Positions 26,018 through 34,762 of a stretch of DNA of 64,000 nt are shown piece after piece. Made by a program: the position numbers and the translations under genes. Each line of letters opens with the position of its first letter. The first letter of the stretch is position 1. The notes beneath the pieces were generated by a model. That model ran no database searches. It worked only from the letters and a program-made list of their open reading frames with translations, and was not told the origin of the DNA. The stretch is from Prosthecobacter sp. (lineage in GTDB: Bacteria; Verrucomicrobiota; Verrucomicrobiia; Verrucomicrobiales; Verrucomicrobiaceae): NCBI RefSeq assembly GCF_034366625.1, contig NZ_JAXMIH010000006.1:62001-126000 (forward strand), in the 5' to 3' direction.

Positions 26018-27382
26018 TCAACCCAACCCTTCGACACTCCATCCGTCGCGATACTTCCGTGTGAGCTGGGCATTCAGCTCGGGCTTGTTGGTGACTTTGC
26101 CTGCTGCGGCGTCCCATTCGATCCAACCGCCGGGATTGCGCTCGGCAAGCACACCGAGAAGCACAGCCTCCGTCACAGGGCAGCCGTAGGTCGGCAGATC
26201 GGTGCTGGCTTTCGCGCCTTTCATGCAAGCATCGACCCAGTCGGTGTAGTGATTGGCGATGCGCGTCTTCGGATAGGTGTGGCCGGTGAAATTCGCCTCG
26301 GGCACAAGCCACGGGCGCTGGCTGTGCGGTTTGAAGATGCCGCCGTTCTCGCCGATGAAGAAAATGCCGCTCGGGGTGTCCTTGGTGAGAACGCTGGGCT
26401 TGATGACGCGGCTGTCATACGGATAACCGCCATCGCTCCAGGTCATCTTGATCTTGTCACCCGCAGTGAGTGGTGTGCCGGGGAATTCGAGTTCGAGATG
26501 GCGCTTCTGCGCGTAGAGATCACCCTTGCTGCCTTCGTCGAGGCAACGAACGCGTGTCGGAGCGGCGAGACCGAGACAGGCGAAGACGACATCGAAGTAG
26601 TGGCAGCCCATGTCGCCCATCATGCCGACACCGAAATCGACCCACGAGCGCCACATGGACGGATGATACGCGCCTTCGAGGAACGGCACTTCGTTCGCGA
26701 CGCCGAGCCACAGGTTCCAGTCGATGTGCTCCGGCACGGTATCGGCCTGCCCTTTACGTTCGGTGACTTTCGGCCACCAATTCGCCTTCTTGTTCTCCCA
26801 GCAGATGATTTCCTTCACCTTGCCGATGGCCCCGCTCTTGATGAGATCGACCGCCAGCGAGGTTTCGATGCTGGAGTGCCCCTGGGTGCCCATCTGCGTC
26901 GTCACGCCGGCCTTCGCCGCCTCAGCGCCGAGAATCCGCGCCTCGTGGATGTGATGCGTGAGCGGTTTCTGCAAATAGACATGCTTCTTCGCCCGCAACG
27001 CCGTCACCGCCTGCGCCGCATGCATGTGATCCGGCGTGCCGATGGTGATCGCATCGACCGTGTCGCCAAGCTTGGCAATCATCTCGCGATAATCACGAAA
27101 CGTTGCCGCCTCGTCGAGCCGTTCCTTTGCCTCTGAGCCTTGATGCTCCTTCCGCCGCGAACTCTCGCCACGCTGCGCCAGTGCCAGCGTCTTCGCATCC
27201 ACATCGCACATGCCCACGATGCGCACTTTCGCATGCTGCAGCACGCTCATCATCGTGTTCCCGCCCATGCCACCGACGCCGATGGACGCGACCTGGAACA
27301 TCGAATTCGGCGACTTCGCGCTCAGGATGGAGGGTGCGGAGACATAAGCGGCGGTTTGTTTGAAGAAGGAGCGTCGGTTCAT
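26018..27382 (-). CDS. Gfo/Idh/MocA-family oxidoreductase with Tat signal
   Basis: 454 residues from ATG 27382 (RRSFFKQTAAYVSAPSIL is a Tat-like leader); ATG 27406 is an alternative with a GAGAG ribosome site. Rossmann motif FQVASIGVGGMGGNTM binds NAD(P); the family EKP motif appears as QKP in KKHVYLQKPLTHHIHEARIL; GTPDHMHAAQAV precedes it. The C-terminal alpha/beta domain contains DWNLWLGVA and a HPSMWRSWVDFGVGMMGDMGCHYFD segment, typical of the exported Gfo/Idh proteins expanded in Verrucomicrobia and Planctomycetes, which oxidise or remodel sugars. Substrate unknown. The RAYT-flanking repeat lies directly upstream, so its promoter is within or beside that repeat. Confidence 0.88.
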   Translation of the reverse strand: MNRRSFFKQTAAYVSAPSILSAKSPNSMFQVASIGVGGMGGNTMMSVLQHAKVRIVGMCDVDAKTLALAQRGESSRRKEHQGSEAKERLDEAATFRDYREMIAKLGDTVDAITIGTPDHMHAAQAVTALRAKKHVYLQKPLTHHIHEARILGAEAAKAGVTTQMGTQGHSSIETSLAVDLIKSGAIGKVKEIICWENKKANWWPKVTERKGQADTVPEHIDWNLWLGVANEVPFLEGAYHPSMWRSWVDFGVGMMGDMGCHYFDVVFACLGLAAPTRVRCLDEGSKGDLYAQKRHLELEFPGTPLTAGDKIKMTWSDGGYPYDSRVIKPSVLTKDTPSGIFFIGENGGIFKPHSQRPWLVPEANFTGHTYPKTRIANHYTDWVDACMKGAKASTDLPTYGCPVTEAVLLGVLAERNPGGWIEWDAAAGKVTNKPELNAQLTRKYRDGWSVEGLG

Positions 27383-27420
27383 GAGGCCGTGTGAACGTGA
27401 TTTCATGGGGTGCTCTCTCA

Positions 27421-27522
27421 CGCGACAGCGTCCTGGAGTGCTCCAGTCCTCTGGAGCTTTCCGAACGCCAAGGGACATTCGAAAAACGCCGGAGGACCGG
27501 CGCACTCCAAAACGCTGACGCG
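27421..27522. repeat. Left REP pair of the RAYT locus
   Basis: Two half-units in inverted orientation. Unit A (27427-27456, plus) is AGCGTCCTGGAGTG followed by the hairpin CTCCAG-TCCT-CTGGAG. Unit B (27487-27516, minus) reads AGCGTTTTGGAGTG followed by CGCCGG-TCCT-CCGGCG. The outer CGCGACAGCG and CGCTGACGCG ends extend the dyad. The two hairpin stems differ at two base pairs but each difference is compensated, preserving pairing. Located 37 bp upstream of the transposase ATG. Confidence 0.9.
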
Positions 27523-27558
27523 CTTGCCAAGCCCGTCCATTTTCGACAACCTGCCCTC

Positions 27559-28116
27559 ATGCCCAAGACCATCGACTGGCCTCACGCACCTCCGCACCGA
27601 CTGACAGAGCGCGGCACCTACTTCGTGACAGCCGCAACCTATCTGAAAGCCCATCACTTTCGCAGCCCACAACGCCTCGAAGTCGTGCAGCGCGGTCTTT
27701 TGACGGTCACCAAAGAATATGGTTGGAATCTGGAAGCGTGGGCGATCTTCTCCAACCACTACCACTTCATCGCCAAATCACCGGCTGATCCAGGCTCGCT
27801 GTCAGAAATGCTCAGTGTGTTGCATGTGAAACTCAGCGGCTGGGTGAACAAGCTCGACAAGATGCCCGGTAGAAACGTGTGGCATAACTTCCGCGAGACT
27901 CAGCTTACACACCCTACGTCGTATTTCGCCCGCTTGAACTACACGCACGGCAACGCGGTTCACCACGGCTTGGTCGCCATAGCCAAAGGCTACCCTTGGT
28001 GCTCAGCCGCGTGGTTTGAGGAAACCACAAGTCCCGCGATGGTGAAATCCATCCGCCGCTTCAAGACCGACAAGGTGAAGGTGGAGGATGAATTCGATGT
28101 CGATCCAGACTGGTGA
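27559..28116 (+). CDS. REP-associated tyrosine transposase (RAYT, Y1_Tnp/IS200-like)
   Basis: 185 residues from ATG 27559. HUH endonuclease signature His67-x-His69 in WAIFSNHYHFIAKSP; the family-typical RGTYFVTAATY at the N-terminus; LNYTHGNAVHHGLV with candidate catalytic Tyr128; and GYPWCSAAWFE. RAYTs are single-copy, domesticated relatives of IS200/IS605 transposases that bind and cut REP hairpins. Here it is bracketed on both sides by inverted REP pairs of one family and has no IS terminal structure, fitting RAYT/TnpREP organisation. Its presumed targets are the tetraloop hairpins at 27421-27522 and 28125-28302. The frame is open upstream to 27391 through the repeat, which was excluded as start. 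Confidence 0.92.
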   Translation: MPKTIDWPHAPPHRLTERGTYFVTAATYLKAHHFRSPQRLEVVQRGLLTVTKEYGWNLEAWAIFSNHYHFIAKSPADPGSLSEMLSVLHVKLSGWVNKLDKMPGRNVWHNFRETQLTHPTSYFARLNYTHGNAVHHGLVAIAKGYPWCSAAWFEETTSPAMVKSIRRFKTDKVKVEDEFDVDPDW

Positions 28117-28124
28117 ACCGTATG

Positions 28125-28302
28125 GAGCGACAGCGTCCTGGAGTGCGCCGGTCCTCCGGCGCTTTCGAGAGCCGAGTGGCAAACATCAGCACCCACAACT
28201 CCGAAGGCCAATCTTCGTCTCGCCGCTTCTCGAAAGGTGTTGATCCAACGCTTCGTCGGAAAGCTCCAGAGGGCTGGAGCACTCCAGGACGCTACCGCGC
28301 TC
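28125..28302. repeat. Right REP pair of the RAYT locus
   Basis: Same family as the left pair. Unit C (28132-28161, plus): AGCGTCCTGGAGTG then CGCCGG-TCCT-CCGGCG. Unit D (28264-28293, minus): AGCGTCCTGGAGTG then CTCCAG-CCCT-CTGGAG. Outer GAGCG and CGCTC ends match. The ~100-bp spacer between C and D shows no gene. The two stem versions of the left pair occur here in swapped order. It begins 8 bp after the transposase stop and ends 10 bp before the WD40 gene stop. Confidence 0.9.
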
Positions 28303-28312
28303 ATCGCACGCC

Positions 28313-31300
28313 TCACTTCACCGCCACGCCCGCCACCTTCCGAATCTTCAGCAACATCGGAAAGCACGTCTGCAAGCCAGCGCTGTCGTGCTCATTCCTC
28401 GCGGAGCTGAGGGCGGCGTGGACGAGTTTGTCCTGATCCTGGACCCAGTTGGCGGCGCGGAAGAAGATGGGGCGTTCGTTTTCTTTCTCGCGGATTTGCA
28501 CGCCGTTGAGGCCGATGTCATCGACGATGACGCCGTGTGGCAGGCCATGCACGTCGAGGTTGATGAGGCCGTCGTTGCCCTGGCGCACGGCGCGAATCCA
28601 GGCCTTCACGGTCTGGCCGGGGACGAGGGTGATTTCGAGGGGCTTGGTTTCGTCTTTGATCTCGCGCATGACGGCTTTGCCGCCGTTGTCGGGCTCCATG
28701 ACGATGATGAACTTCGGCACAGCACCGAGCGTGACTTTGCCGAAAGTTCCGGCGTCGTGCGTGATGCCTTTGCCCTTCGCGGTGATCTTGAGCTGGCTCC
28801 AATTGGCATCCGCTTTGGCATCGGGCGCGGCGTGGAGTGATCCGCTGATCAAATCGTGCCCGGCTTCGATGAGGAGCGGCGAGGAGGCGAAATAACCCTG
28901 CGGCAGGCCGGTGATGTCGATCTGGATGGGATCGTCGAAATCATCGACACGATCCGCGCGGAAGGAGAAGCCGATGGAGGCTCCGGGCATGACGGTGGGG
29001 TTCGCGCCAGCGAGTTTGACGGTGAAGTCGGGCTTCGGCTCGCGGATGGTGAGGGCATAGACGAAGCGCTCGCCGTTCCATCCGCGTGTGTCGGTGACTT
29101 TGACGATGTAACGGCCATCAGCAGGCGCGGTGAAGGTGAGGCGCGAATCGCTGCCGAGCTTGCGGTCGTCGCTGTCGTCGTTGGCGTAGTTGAGCGTGAA
29201 GACGGGCAGTCCGTTCGGCACGATTTGGCTGCCGATGGGGCGTGGCTCGACGACGTAGCAGGGTTCGTCGAGCGAGTGGGAGGTGGCGCTGGTGTCGAAG
29301 TAGGCGCGGCGTTTGCCGCCGTTGATGTAGAAGAAGCAGCCGCCATCCGGCCCACGCGGCATGCGCACGATCTTCATCACGTCGCCATTGAAATAGACGA
29401 ACTCGTTGAGCTCCATCTCCTCCCAATTTTGCAGGCGGATGTCCGGGTTGTTGGCATCGACGCTGCGGAAGTTGTTGTAGCTGTCGCGCACGGCCTGGAG
29501 CATCACGCGCGGCACCGGCTGGCCGTCAGCGTGGAGGATGTCGAGCTTTGTGTCGGCAGGAGAACCGGCTTGGGCGGCGAGCGTCTCGATGATCCACGTC
29601 TGGCCTTTTTTAGCGGTGAAGTAGAACGAGTTTTCCAACTCGTTCGGGAACTCCGGAGAACGAGTTGGAAAACTCGTTTTACGTCCAAGCACGCCATTCA
29701 CCGTCACGGGAGCGGTCACCTCATGCGTGGTTGTGCCATCGACATGCATGCGAGCACTCGCACGCAGCACCGGCATCGAGCGGAAGCGCAGCGTCTTCGC
29801 ATCGAGCGGCACGTTCATCAGGCCTTCTTTGTCGGCCTTCATCATCACGCTGGCTTTGTCGCCGAGGTGATGGCCGATGAGCGTGACTTTCGTGTCCTTA
29901 CCGACCTGCGCGGCGAGCGGTGACCACGCGGTGACATATGGCAGTGCGCCAATGGTGAGGCGATACGCATGATCGGCGCTGCCATCCATCGTGGTGTTGC
30001 TCACGAGCACGATGTAGTCGCCATCGGCAGGCGCTTTCCAGGCGAGGAAAGGATCGCTGCCGCTGTCGAGGCCGCGATTCACGGCGAGCACGGTGCGGTT
30101 CGTGTCCATGATCTCCAGCGTGGGGGATTTCGCCGTGCTGCCGATCTGCGCCACGGCCAGATCGAGCACGAGTTCCTCGCCTGCCTTCGCGGTGAAACGA
30201 TACGCGTCGTGCTGGCCGATCTCCGTGAGCGTGCCCCACAGACTCGCGGGCAGGTTGGCGACAACGACCGGCGCGGCTTTGAAATCAGCGGCGGTGGAGG
30301 TCGTGGGAGCGATGTCATCGGCAAAGAGTTTCACTTTCGCCGTCTCGCCCTGAGCGGTGCGGGCGGAGACTTCATAACCGCCACGCGGGAGGTCAGCGGG
30401 CACTTTGACTTTGAACACGAGCTTCGTCGGCGAACTGGCGGCGGCATCGACGGCAGGTTTGAGACGTGCATCGGCGAACTGCACCGTGGCGTTCGCGAGT
30501 TCTTTGCCCGTGATGACCAACTGCTGCTCCATGCCGTTGTGCAAACCGCGTGGCGTGATGGTTGTGATGGTTGGTTTGGCTGCCATCGCGGCTTTGGCGG
30601 CGGCTTTTTTCGCGACTGCGGGCTTGGCAGGCGCGGGAGCCATCACGGTCTTGCCGGTGGTGGATTCATAGACGCTGAGAGTGCCGTCGATGCGGCCGGC
30701 GACGAGTTGCGCTTTGTCGGTGAAGGCGAGGGCCGAGGACCAGTCCGGCTGTTTTTCGAGCGGGAGTTTTTCGGTGAGATCGGCCGTGCTCCAGAGCTTG
30801 AGCGACTTGTCGGTCGAGGTGGAGGCGAGCAGTTTGCCGTCGAGGGACAGCGCGAGCCGCAAGATGCCACCTTCATGTGCAAAACGGCTGGTGACGATCT
30901 TGTTCGTACCTTCCTTGGCATCGGCGCTGATGTTCCAAAGGCGGATGCGATTGTCGGAACCGGCGGCGAAGAGCTGTTTGCCATCGGCGCTGAAAACAAC
31001 GCTGGTTTGCTCCTTCGTCGGCTGCGAGAGCGTTTCGAGCCGCTGACCGGTCGGAATGGCCCACAGCTTCACCGTGCGGTCCGCGCTGGCGCTGGCGAGC
31101 ACCTTGCCATCGGGGCGGAACGAGAGGCCGTTCACCGCGCCGTTGTGGCCTTTGAGCAGCGCGACTTCCTTGCCCGTCGCCGTGTCCCAGAGGCGGATTT
31201 TTTGATCGTAGGCTCCTGTTGCGATCAATTTGCCATCCGGCGAAACCGCGAGCGCATACGCGGCATCGAGATGTCCATCAAACGACTGCTGCAAGGTGCC

Positions 31301-31963
31301 GTCGCTCGTCTTCCAGCGCTTCACCTCGCCCACGATGCCCGCTTCGCCGCCTGCGGCATACACGGCGTCGCCATCCGGCGAAAACGCGACCGCGTTGGCC
31401 TTGCCCTTGATGCCGGTGAGCTTGCGAATCACCGCCCGCGTGACCGGATTGAGCAGCTCAACCTCGCCATAACGTCCCACCGCGATGAGCTGCACCTTCG
31501 ACGAGAAAGCCACCGCCTGAATCGAACGCTTCGGCGGCACCGTTGGCATGATTTTCGGCGTGATGACCTCCTTCGGCATCGGTTTGCCTTCCGCGATGAT
31601 TGGACCTTTCGCGCCTGCATCGATCCACGCTTTGATCAGTGCGATTTCCTCCGGCTTGAGCTTCTCGCGCTTCCCCGGCGGCATGAATTCATTCTTTCCA
31701 CCGCGTCCTGAGCGGCCTTCGAGGAATTTCACCAGCATGCTCTCGTTGCCTTTGCCCGCGACGATGGCGGCGCCTTCCTTCCCGCCTTTCATTAGCGCCG
31801 CGAAGGTGTCCAAGACGAATTCGCCATCCGCGTCGTCGGCGCTATGGCAGTCGATGCAGTAGGTGTCCCACAGCGGGGCGATCTGCTTCGTGTAGTCCAC
31901 GGTTTGGGCGTGGGAGGTGGCGAGAGACAGCACGAGAAGGAGGATGGAACGCAGGAGGTTCAT
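28313..31963 (-). CDS. Secreted PSCyt1-WD40 repeat protein with C-terminal beta-sandwich (PPC-like) domains
   Basis: 1216 residues from ATG 31963, beginning a signal peptide (MNLLRSILLLVLSLATSHAQ). Order: planctomycete cytochrome domain (~20-130) with heme motif CIDCH and LIKAWIDAGAKGP; a seven-to-eight-blade WD40 propeller (~145-440) with repeated VSPDGKLIATGAYDQKIRLWD-type blades; an Ala/Lys-rich linker; an IPT/TIG-like domain (TITTITPRGLHNGMEQQLVITG); and at least two PPC-like beta-sandwiches (DAYRFTAKAGEELVLDLA, SRLTFTAPADGRYIVKVTD). Typical of Planctomycetes/Verrucomicrobia, where it accompanies PSD1 and DUF1501 proteins; function unknown. A palindromic element is embedded in frame near residue 770. 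A second heme motif is not seen. Confidence 0.9.
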   Translation of the reverse strand: MNLLRSILLLVLSLATSHAQTVDYTKQIAPLWDTYCIDCHSADDADGEFVLDTFAALMKGGKEGAAIVAGKGNESMLVKFLEGRSGRGGKNEFMPPGKREKLKPEEIALIKAWIDAGAKGPIIAEGKPMPKEVITPKIMPTVPPKRSIQAVAFSSKVQLIAVGRYGEVELLNPVTRAVIRKLTGIKGKANAVAFSPDGDAVYAAGGEAGIVGEVKRWKTSDGTLQQSFDGHLDAAYALAVSPDGKLIATGAYDQKIRLWDTATGKEVALLKGHNGAVNGLSFRPDGKVLASASADRTVKLWAIPTGQRLETLSQPTKEQTSVVFSADGKQLFAAGSDNRIRLWNISADAKEGTNKIVTSRFAHEGGILRLALSLDGKLLASTSTDKSLKLWSTADLTEKLPLEKQPDWSSALAFTDKAQLVAGRIDGTLSVYESTTGKTVMAPAPAKPAVAKKAAAKAAMAAKPTITTITPRGLHNGMEQQLVITGKELANATVQFADARLKPAVDAAASSPTKLVFKVKVPADLPRGGYEVSARTAQGETAKVKLFADDIAPTTSTAADFKAAPVVVANLPASLWGTLTEIGQHDAYRFTAKAGEELVLDLAVAQIGSTAKSPTLEIMDTNRTVLAVNRGLDSGSDPFLAWKAPADGDYIVLVSNTTMDGSADHAYRLTIGALPYVTAWSPLAAQVGKDTKVTLIGHHLGDKASVMMKADKEGLMNVPLDAKTLRFRSMPVLRASARMHVDGTTTHEVTAPVTVNGVLGRKTSFPTRSPEFPNELENSFYFTAKKGQTWIIETLAAQAGSPADTKLDILHADGQPVPRVMLQAVRDSYNNFRSVDANNPDIRLQNWEEMELNEFVYFNGDVMKIVRMPRGPDGGCFFYINGGKRRAYFDTSATSHSLDEPCYVVEPRPIGSQIVPNGLPVFTLNYANDDSDDRKLGSDSRLTFTAPADGRYIVKVTDTRGWNGERFVYALTIREPKPDFTVKLAGANPTVMPGASIGFSFRADRVDDFDDPIQIDITGLPQGYFASSPLLIEAGHDLISGSLHAAPDAKADANWSQLKITAKGKGITHDAGTFGKVTLGAVPKFIIVMEPDNGGKAVMREIKDETKPLEITLVPGQTVKAWIRAVRQGNDGLINLDVHGLPHGVIVDDIGLNGVQIREKENERPIFFRAANWVQDQDKLVHAALSSARNEHDSAGLQTCFPMLLKIRKVAGVAVK
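29625..29678. repeat. REP-like inverted pair inside the WD40 gene
   Basis: AACGAGTTTTCCAACTCGTTC (29625-29645) is mirrored by its complement at 29658-29678. Each arm is itself a hairpin: ACGAGTT-TTCC-AACTCGT and ACGAGTT-GGAA-AACTCGT. The whole is 54 bp, a multiple of three, and is read through in frame as KTSFPTRSPEFPNELENSF between two beta-sandwich regions. The architecture, two tetraloop hairpins facing each other, copies that of the intergenic REP pairs. Confidence 0.75.
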
Positions 31964-32023
31964 GAGGCAAAGGGGTGATGAGAGCGGGGTTGCAAAAAGG
32001 CAGGCGGCTTGGATAATTGCGTC

Positions 32024-32248
32024 ATGAATCCAGCAGATGTCCGCAAATTGCAGGCGCTTCCCGTGAGCGAGAAGCTGCTCATGGTTGAAGTGCTCTGGCA
32101 GTCGATTGGTGATGCCAATGATGAGTTGGAAGTCAGTGAAGCAGAAAAGCGGGAACTCGACTCTCGTTGGGCGCGATTTGAACGTGACCCTTCGCGAGCA
32201 CTGACGCTGGAACAATTCGATGCCTTGGTGAAAGCTAAACGCGGATGA
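32024..32248 (+). CDS. Addiction-module antitoxin (PF09720-like)
   Basis: 74 residues from ATG 32024 (a TTG at 32009 is the only earlier start). The LQALPVSEKLLMVEVLWQSI helix and SEAEKRELDSRWARFERDPSRALTLEQF tail match the small putative addiction-module antitoxin family, whose C-terminus wraps a ParE/RelE toxin. It overlaps the toxin gene by 4 bp (ATGA). Antitoxins of this family lack an obvious DNA-binding fold, so autoregulation is unclear. Confidence 0.85.
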   Translation: MNPADVRKLQALPVSEKLLMVEVLWQSIGDANDELEVSEAEKRELDSRWARFERDPSRALTLEQFDALVKAKRG

Positions 32249-32565
32249 AACAGCTTCGCATCCTCCCGGAAGCTTGGGAAGACGCTGATGAAGCGGCGGC
32301 GTGGTATGACAAGAAAGGCGGGCGCGAACTTGGCGACCGATTTTTGGCAGCGTTCCGCGCTCAACTGCCGGAGATTGTCCGTTTCGCGGGGACTTACCGA
32401 AAGGTTTACAAGGAGTTCAGCCGCGTCTTCGCCAAGCCCTTCCCGTATGCGATCTACTTTCGCATTCATCAGGACTGGGTGGTTGTGACGTTGCTGTGGC
32501 ATACGGCGAGGAATCCCGAGGATTTGAGGACCACGCTAACGGAGCGTGATCCAGGCGATCAGTGA
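32245..32565 (+). CDS. ParE/RelE-superfamily toxin
   Basis: 106 residues. The fold signature is EDADEAAAWYDKKGGRELGDRFLAAFRAQLPEI (two N-terminal helices) followed by beta strands with YRKVYKEFSRVFAKPFPYAIYFRI and WVVVTLLWHTARNPEDL. This resembles the ParE-like plasmid stabilisation toxins paired with the PF09720 antitoxin; some target gyrase, others are ribosome-dependent mRNases, and the target here is not predictable. The H-x-A-R-N-P terminus is typical. Its last 7 bp overlap the convergent PSD1 gene. Confidence 0.88.
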   Translation: MKQLRILPEAWEDADEAAAWYDKKGGRELGDRFLAAFRAQLPEIVRFAGTYRKVYKEFSRVFAKPFPYAIYFRIHQDWVVVTLLWHTARNPEDLRTTLTERDPGDQ

Positions 32566-34757
32566 TTAAACAAAAATTCCTTCGATCCCATCAGGCTCCA
32601 GAAGATGTCTTCCAGCGTGGTGCGGCGGTCTTCGGGTTTGGCGGTGGCGAGGAGTTGGGTGGCTTTCGCGATTTCACGGTCAGTGGGCTGGCGAGTCAGC
32701 GTCACAAGATAGGCTTCTTCGATGATTTTGGCGTCGGGTTGCTTGCTGGCGAGGAGGGCATCGAGGCGGTTGTCTTTCTGCGAGAGTTTCAGGTTCAGGG
32801 TCTCGCCATTCGCGATGTGGAGGGCCTGGGCCATGCTGGGTTCGTTGGTGCGCTCGCATTCGCAGGTGGCGACGCGGTCGGCGCGGCCGAAACTCTTGAG
32901 GAAGTAGCTGGCGATGTTGCTGTCGGGCAGTTGCAGGGCGCGGAAGCCCATGGGGTAGCTTTCGCTGGTGCCTTTGTTGGCGTTGCGTTTGTCGATCTTG
33001 AAGGTCGTGGGCGCGGCGGTGACCTGCGAGATGGTGTCGAGGAGGATTTCGGCTTTGAGGCGACGCGGGACGTAGTGCGAGCCGTAGCGGAGGTCGGTGA
33101 TGTTTTCGGGCAACGTGATGCTGCTGCGCTGGTAGGTCTCGCTTTGCAGAATGGTGCGCATGAGGGCCTTCAAATCGAATTTGTGCTGCACGAGATGCGC
33201 GCAGGCGGTGGCGAACAGTTCTTCGTTGCTGGCGGCGTTGGTGACGCGGAGGTCATCGACGGCTTCGACGAGGCCGGCGCCGAAGAAATTGGCCCACACG
33301 CGATTCACGATGGCGCGCTGGAACAGTTTGTTGTCGGCACCGGTGAGCCAATTGGCGAGCACGATGCGGCGGTCCTCGGTGGAGGTCATCGAGATGGGCG
33401 TGGTGACATCGAGCGGACGCGGCGGCGGCGGTTTGCCGGTGAGCGGGGCGACGAGATCGCCCTGCGTGTCAGAGAACAGCACGCGCTCATCGGCCCGCGT
33501 GCCGTTCTTGGTGCGGACGCGGGCGAACAGATTGGCGAAGCCGTAATACTGCTCGTTGGTCCATTTCTCCATCGGGTGGTTGTGGCATTTCGCGCAGCCG
33601 ATGGAGGTGCCGAGGAAGGCGATGCTGACGGTTTCGGCGCACTTGGTGGGTTCGTCGTTGAGGACGAAAAAGTTCACGCCGCCATGCTCCAGCGTGCTGC
33701 CGGTGGCGGTGAGGAGATCGCGCACCATGGCGTCCCAAGGTGTGTTCGCGGCGACGTGACGGCGGATCCAGTTGTAATACGACCACATCGCCTCGGGCAT
33801 GAGTTTGTCGCCATTGACGAGCAACAGATCGCTCCAGCGATGCGACCAATAATCGACGAACTCAGGCCGCTGGAGCAGCGAGTCGATGAGGCGGTCACGT
33901 TTGTCAGCGGTCTTGTCGGCGAGAAAGGTGCGGGTTTCATCGAGCGTGGGCAACACGCCGATGGTGTCGAGAAACGCGCGGCGCAGGAACTCGTGATCCT
34001 CGGCGCGGACGGACGGCGGGATGTTCAGCTCGCGCAGTTTTTTCAGCGTGAGTTCGTCGATGAAGTTGCGTGGCTTCAGCGCGGCGAAGGCGGCGGGATC
34101 GACGTTGCTGGCGTTCGGAATCGTGATGGTGGCGAGCGCGAGGCGGCTCAGATACCACGCGCTGACGCTGCCTTCGCCACTGCCGGTGGTTTTGATGAGG
34201 CCGGTGTCATCCACCGTGGCCACGCTGGCGTTGGTGGCGTTGTATTTGGTCCAGCGCGTGACGTCCTCGCTGCGGCCGTCGCTAAACTTCGCCGTGACCT
34301 TGAGCTGCACCGTTTTGCCCGCCTGCGTGACGAGATGCGGGTGCGAGACTTCGAGCGAAACGATGCGCGGATCATCCGCCTTTGGCCCCGGCGCACCGGC
34401 GGCGATCCAGTCGGATATGGCTTTGTATTCCGGTGAGTTCACTTCAAAGCGCTTGTCACCTTTGTGTGGCACTGCTTTGACGGTCTTCAGCAAAATCAAA
34501 CTGCGCGCCGGATCTTCCATCGTGAGGCGGCGACCATTCGCGCTGCGCGTGATCGAGATCCAATCGCCCTCGTCATCGAATCCACGCAGCGAAAGGCGAA
34601 AGCCGCCCTGACCTGCGGCTGCGCCGTGACACGCGCCCATCGCGCAACCGTAGCGTGTGAGGATGGGCTGGATGGTGTTGCGGAAGGACGGGGCTTCGGC
34701 GGCGTGAAGGGACGAAGCAAGCGTTGCCAAGAGAAGGATATGACGGGTAACTGTCAT
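32559..34757 (-). CDS. DUF1549/DUF1553 (PSD1-type) secreted protein with cytochrome-like N-terminus
   Basis: 732 residues from ATG 34757, starting a signal peptide (MTVTRHILLLATLASSLHAAE). Residues ~22-110 are PSCyt1-like (FRNTIQPILTRYGCAMGACHG, where the cysteines are spaced C-x4-C-H rather than CxxCH), followed by an Ig-like Big_2 region (VTRWTKYNATNASVATVDDTGLI), then DUF1549 (EFLRRAFLDTIGVLPTLDETRTFL; FGFANLFARV) and DUF1553 (RAIVNRVWANFFGAGLVE; YPMGFRALQLPDSNIASYFLKSFGR). These proteins are abundant in Planctomycetes and Verrucomicrobia and suspected to act in extracytoplasmic polymer processing; the role is unproven. It lies on the same strand as the DUF1501 and WD40 genes. Confidence 0.92.
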   Translation of the reverse strand: MTVTRHILLLATLASSLHAAEAPSFRNTIQPILTRYGCAMGACHGAAAGQGGFRLSLRGFDDEGDWISITRSANGRRLTMEDPARSLILLKTVKAVPHKGDKRFEVNSPEYKAISDWIAAGAPGPKADDPRIVSLEVSHPHLVTQAGKTVQLKVTAKFSDGRSEDVTRWTKYNATNASVATVDDTGLIKTTGSGEGSVSAWYLSRLALATITIPNASNVDPAAFAALKPRNFIDELTLKKLRELNIPPSVRAEDHEFLRRAFLDTIGVLPTLDETRTFLADKTADKRDRLIDSLLQRPEFVDYWSHRWSDLLLVNGDKLMPEAMWSYYNWIRRHVAANTPWDAMVRDLLTATGSTLEHGGVNFFVLNDEPTKCAETVSIAFLGTSIGCAKCHNHPMEKWTNEQYYGFANLFARVRTKNGTRADERVLFSDTQGDLVAPLTGKPPPPRPLDVTTPISMTSTEDRRIVLANWLTGADNKLFQRAIVNRVWANFFGAGLVEAVDDLRVTNAASNEELFATACAHLVQHKFDLKALMRTILQSETYQRSSITLPENITDLRYGSHYVPRRLKAEILLDTISQVTAAPTTFKIDKRNANKGTSESYPMGFRALQLPDSNIASYFLKSFGRADRVATCECERTNEPSMAQALHIANGETLNLKLSQKDNRLDALLASKQPDAKIIEEAYLVTLTRQPTDREIAKATQLLATAKPEDRRTTLEDIFWSLMGSKEFLFNH

Positions 34758-34762
34758 GGGAT

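Noticed and set aside
27391..27558. N-terminal extension of the transposase and of the opposite oxidoreductase frame
   Set aside because: This segment is the REP pair; open frames through it reflect lack of stops in GC-rich hairpins, not protein.
29969..31711. 580-codon open frame on the plus strand opposite the WD40 gene
   Set aside because: Mirror of WD40 blades; no protein family features.
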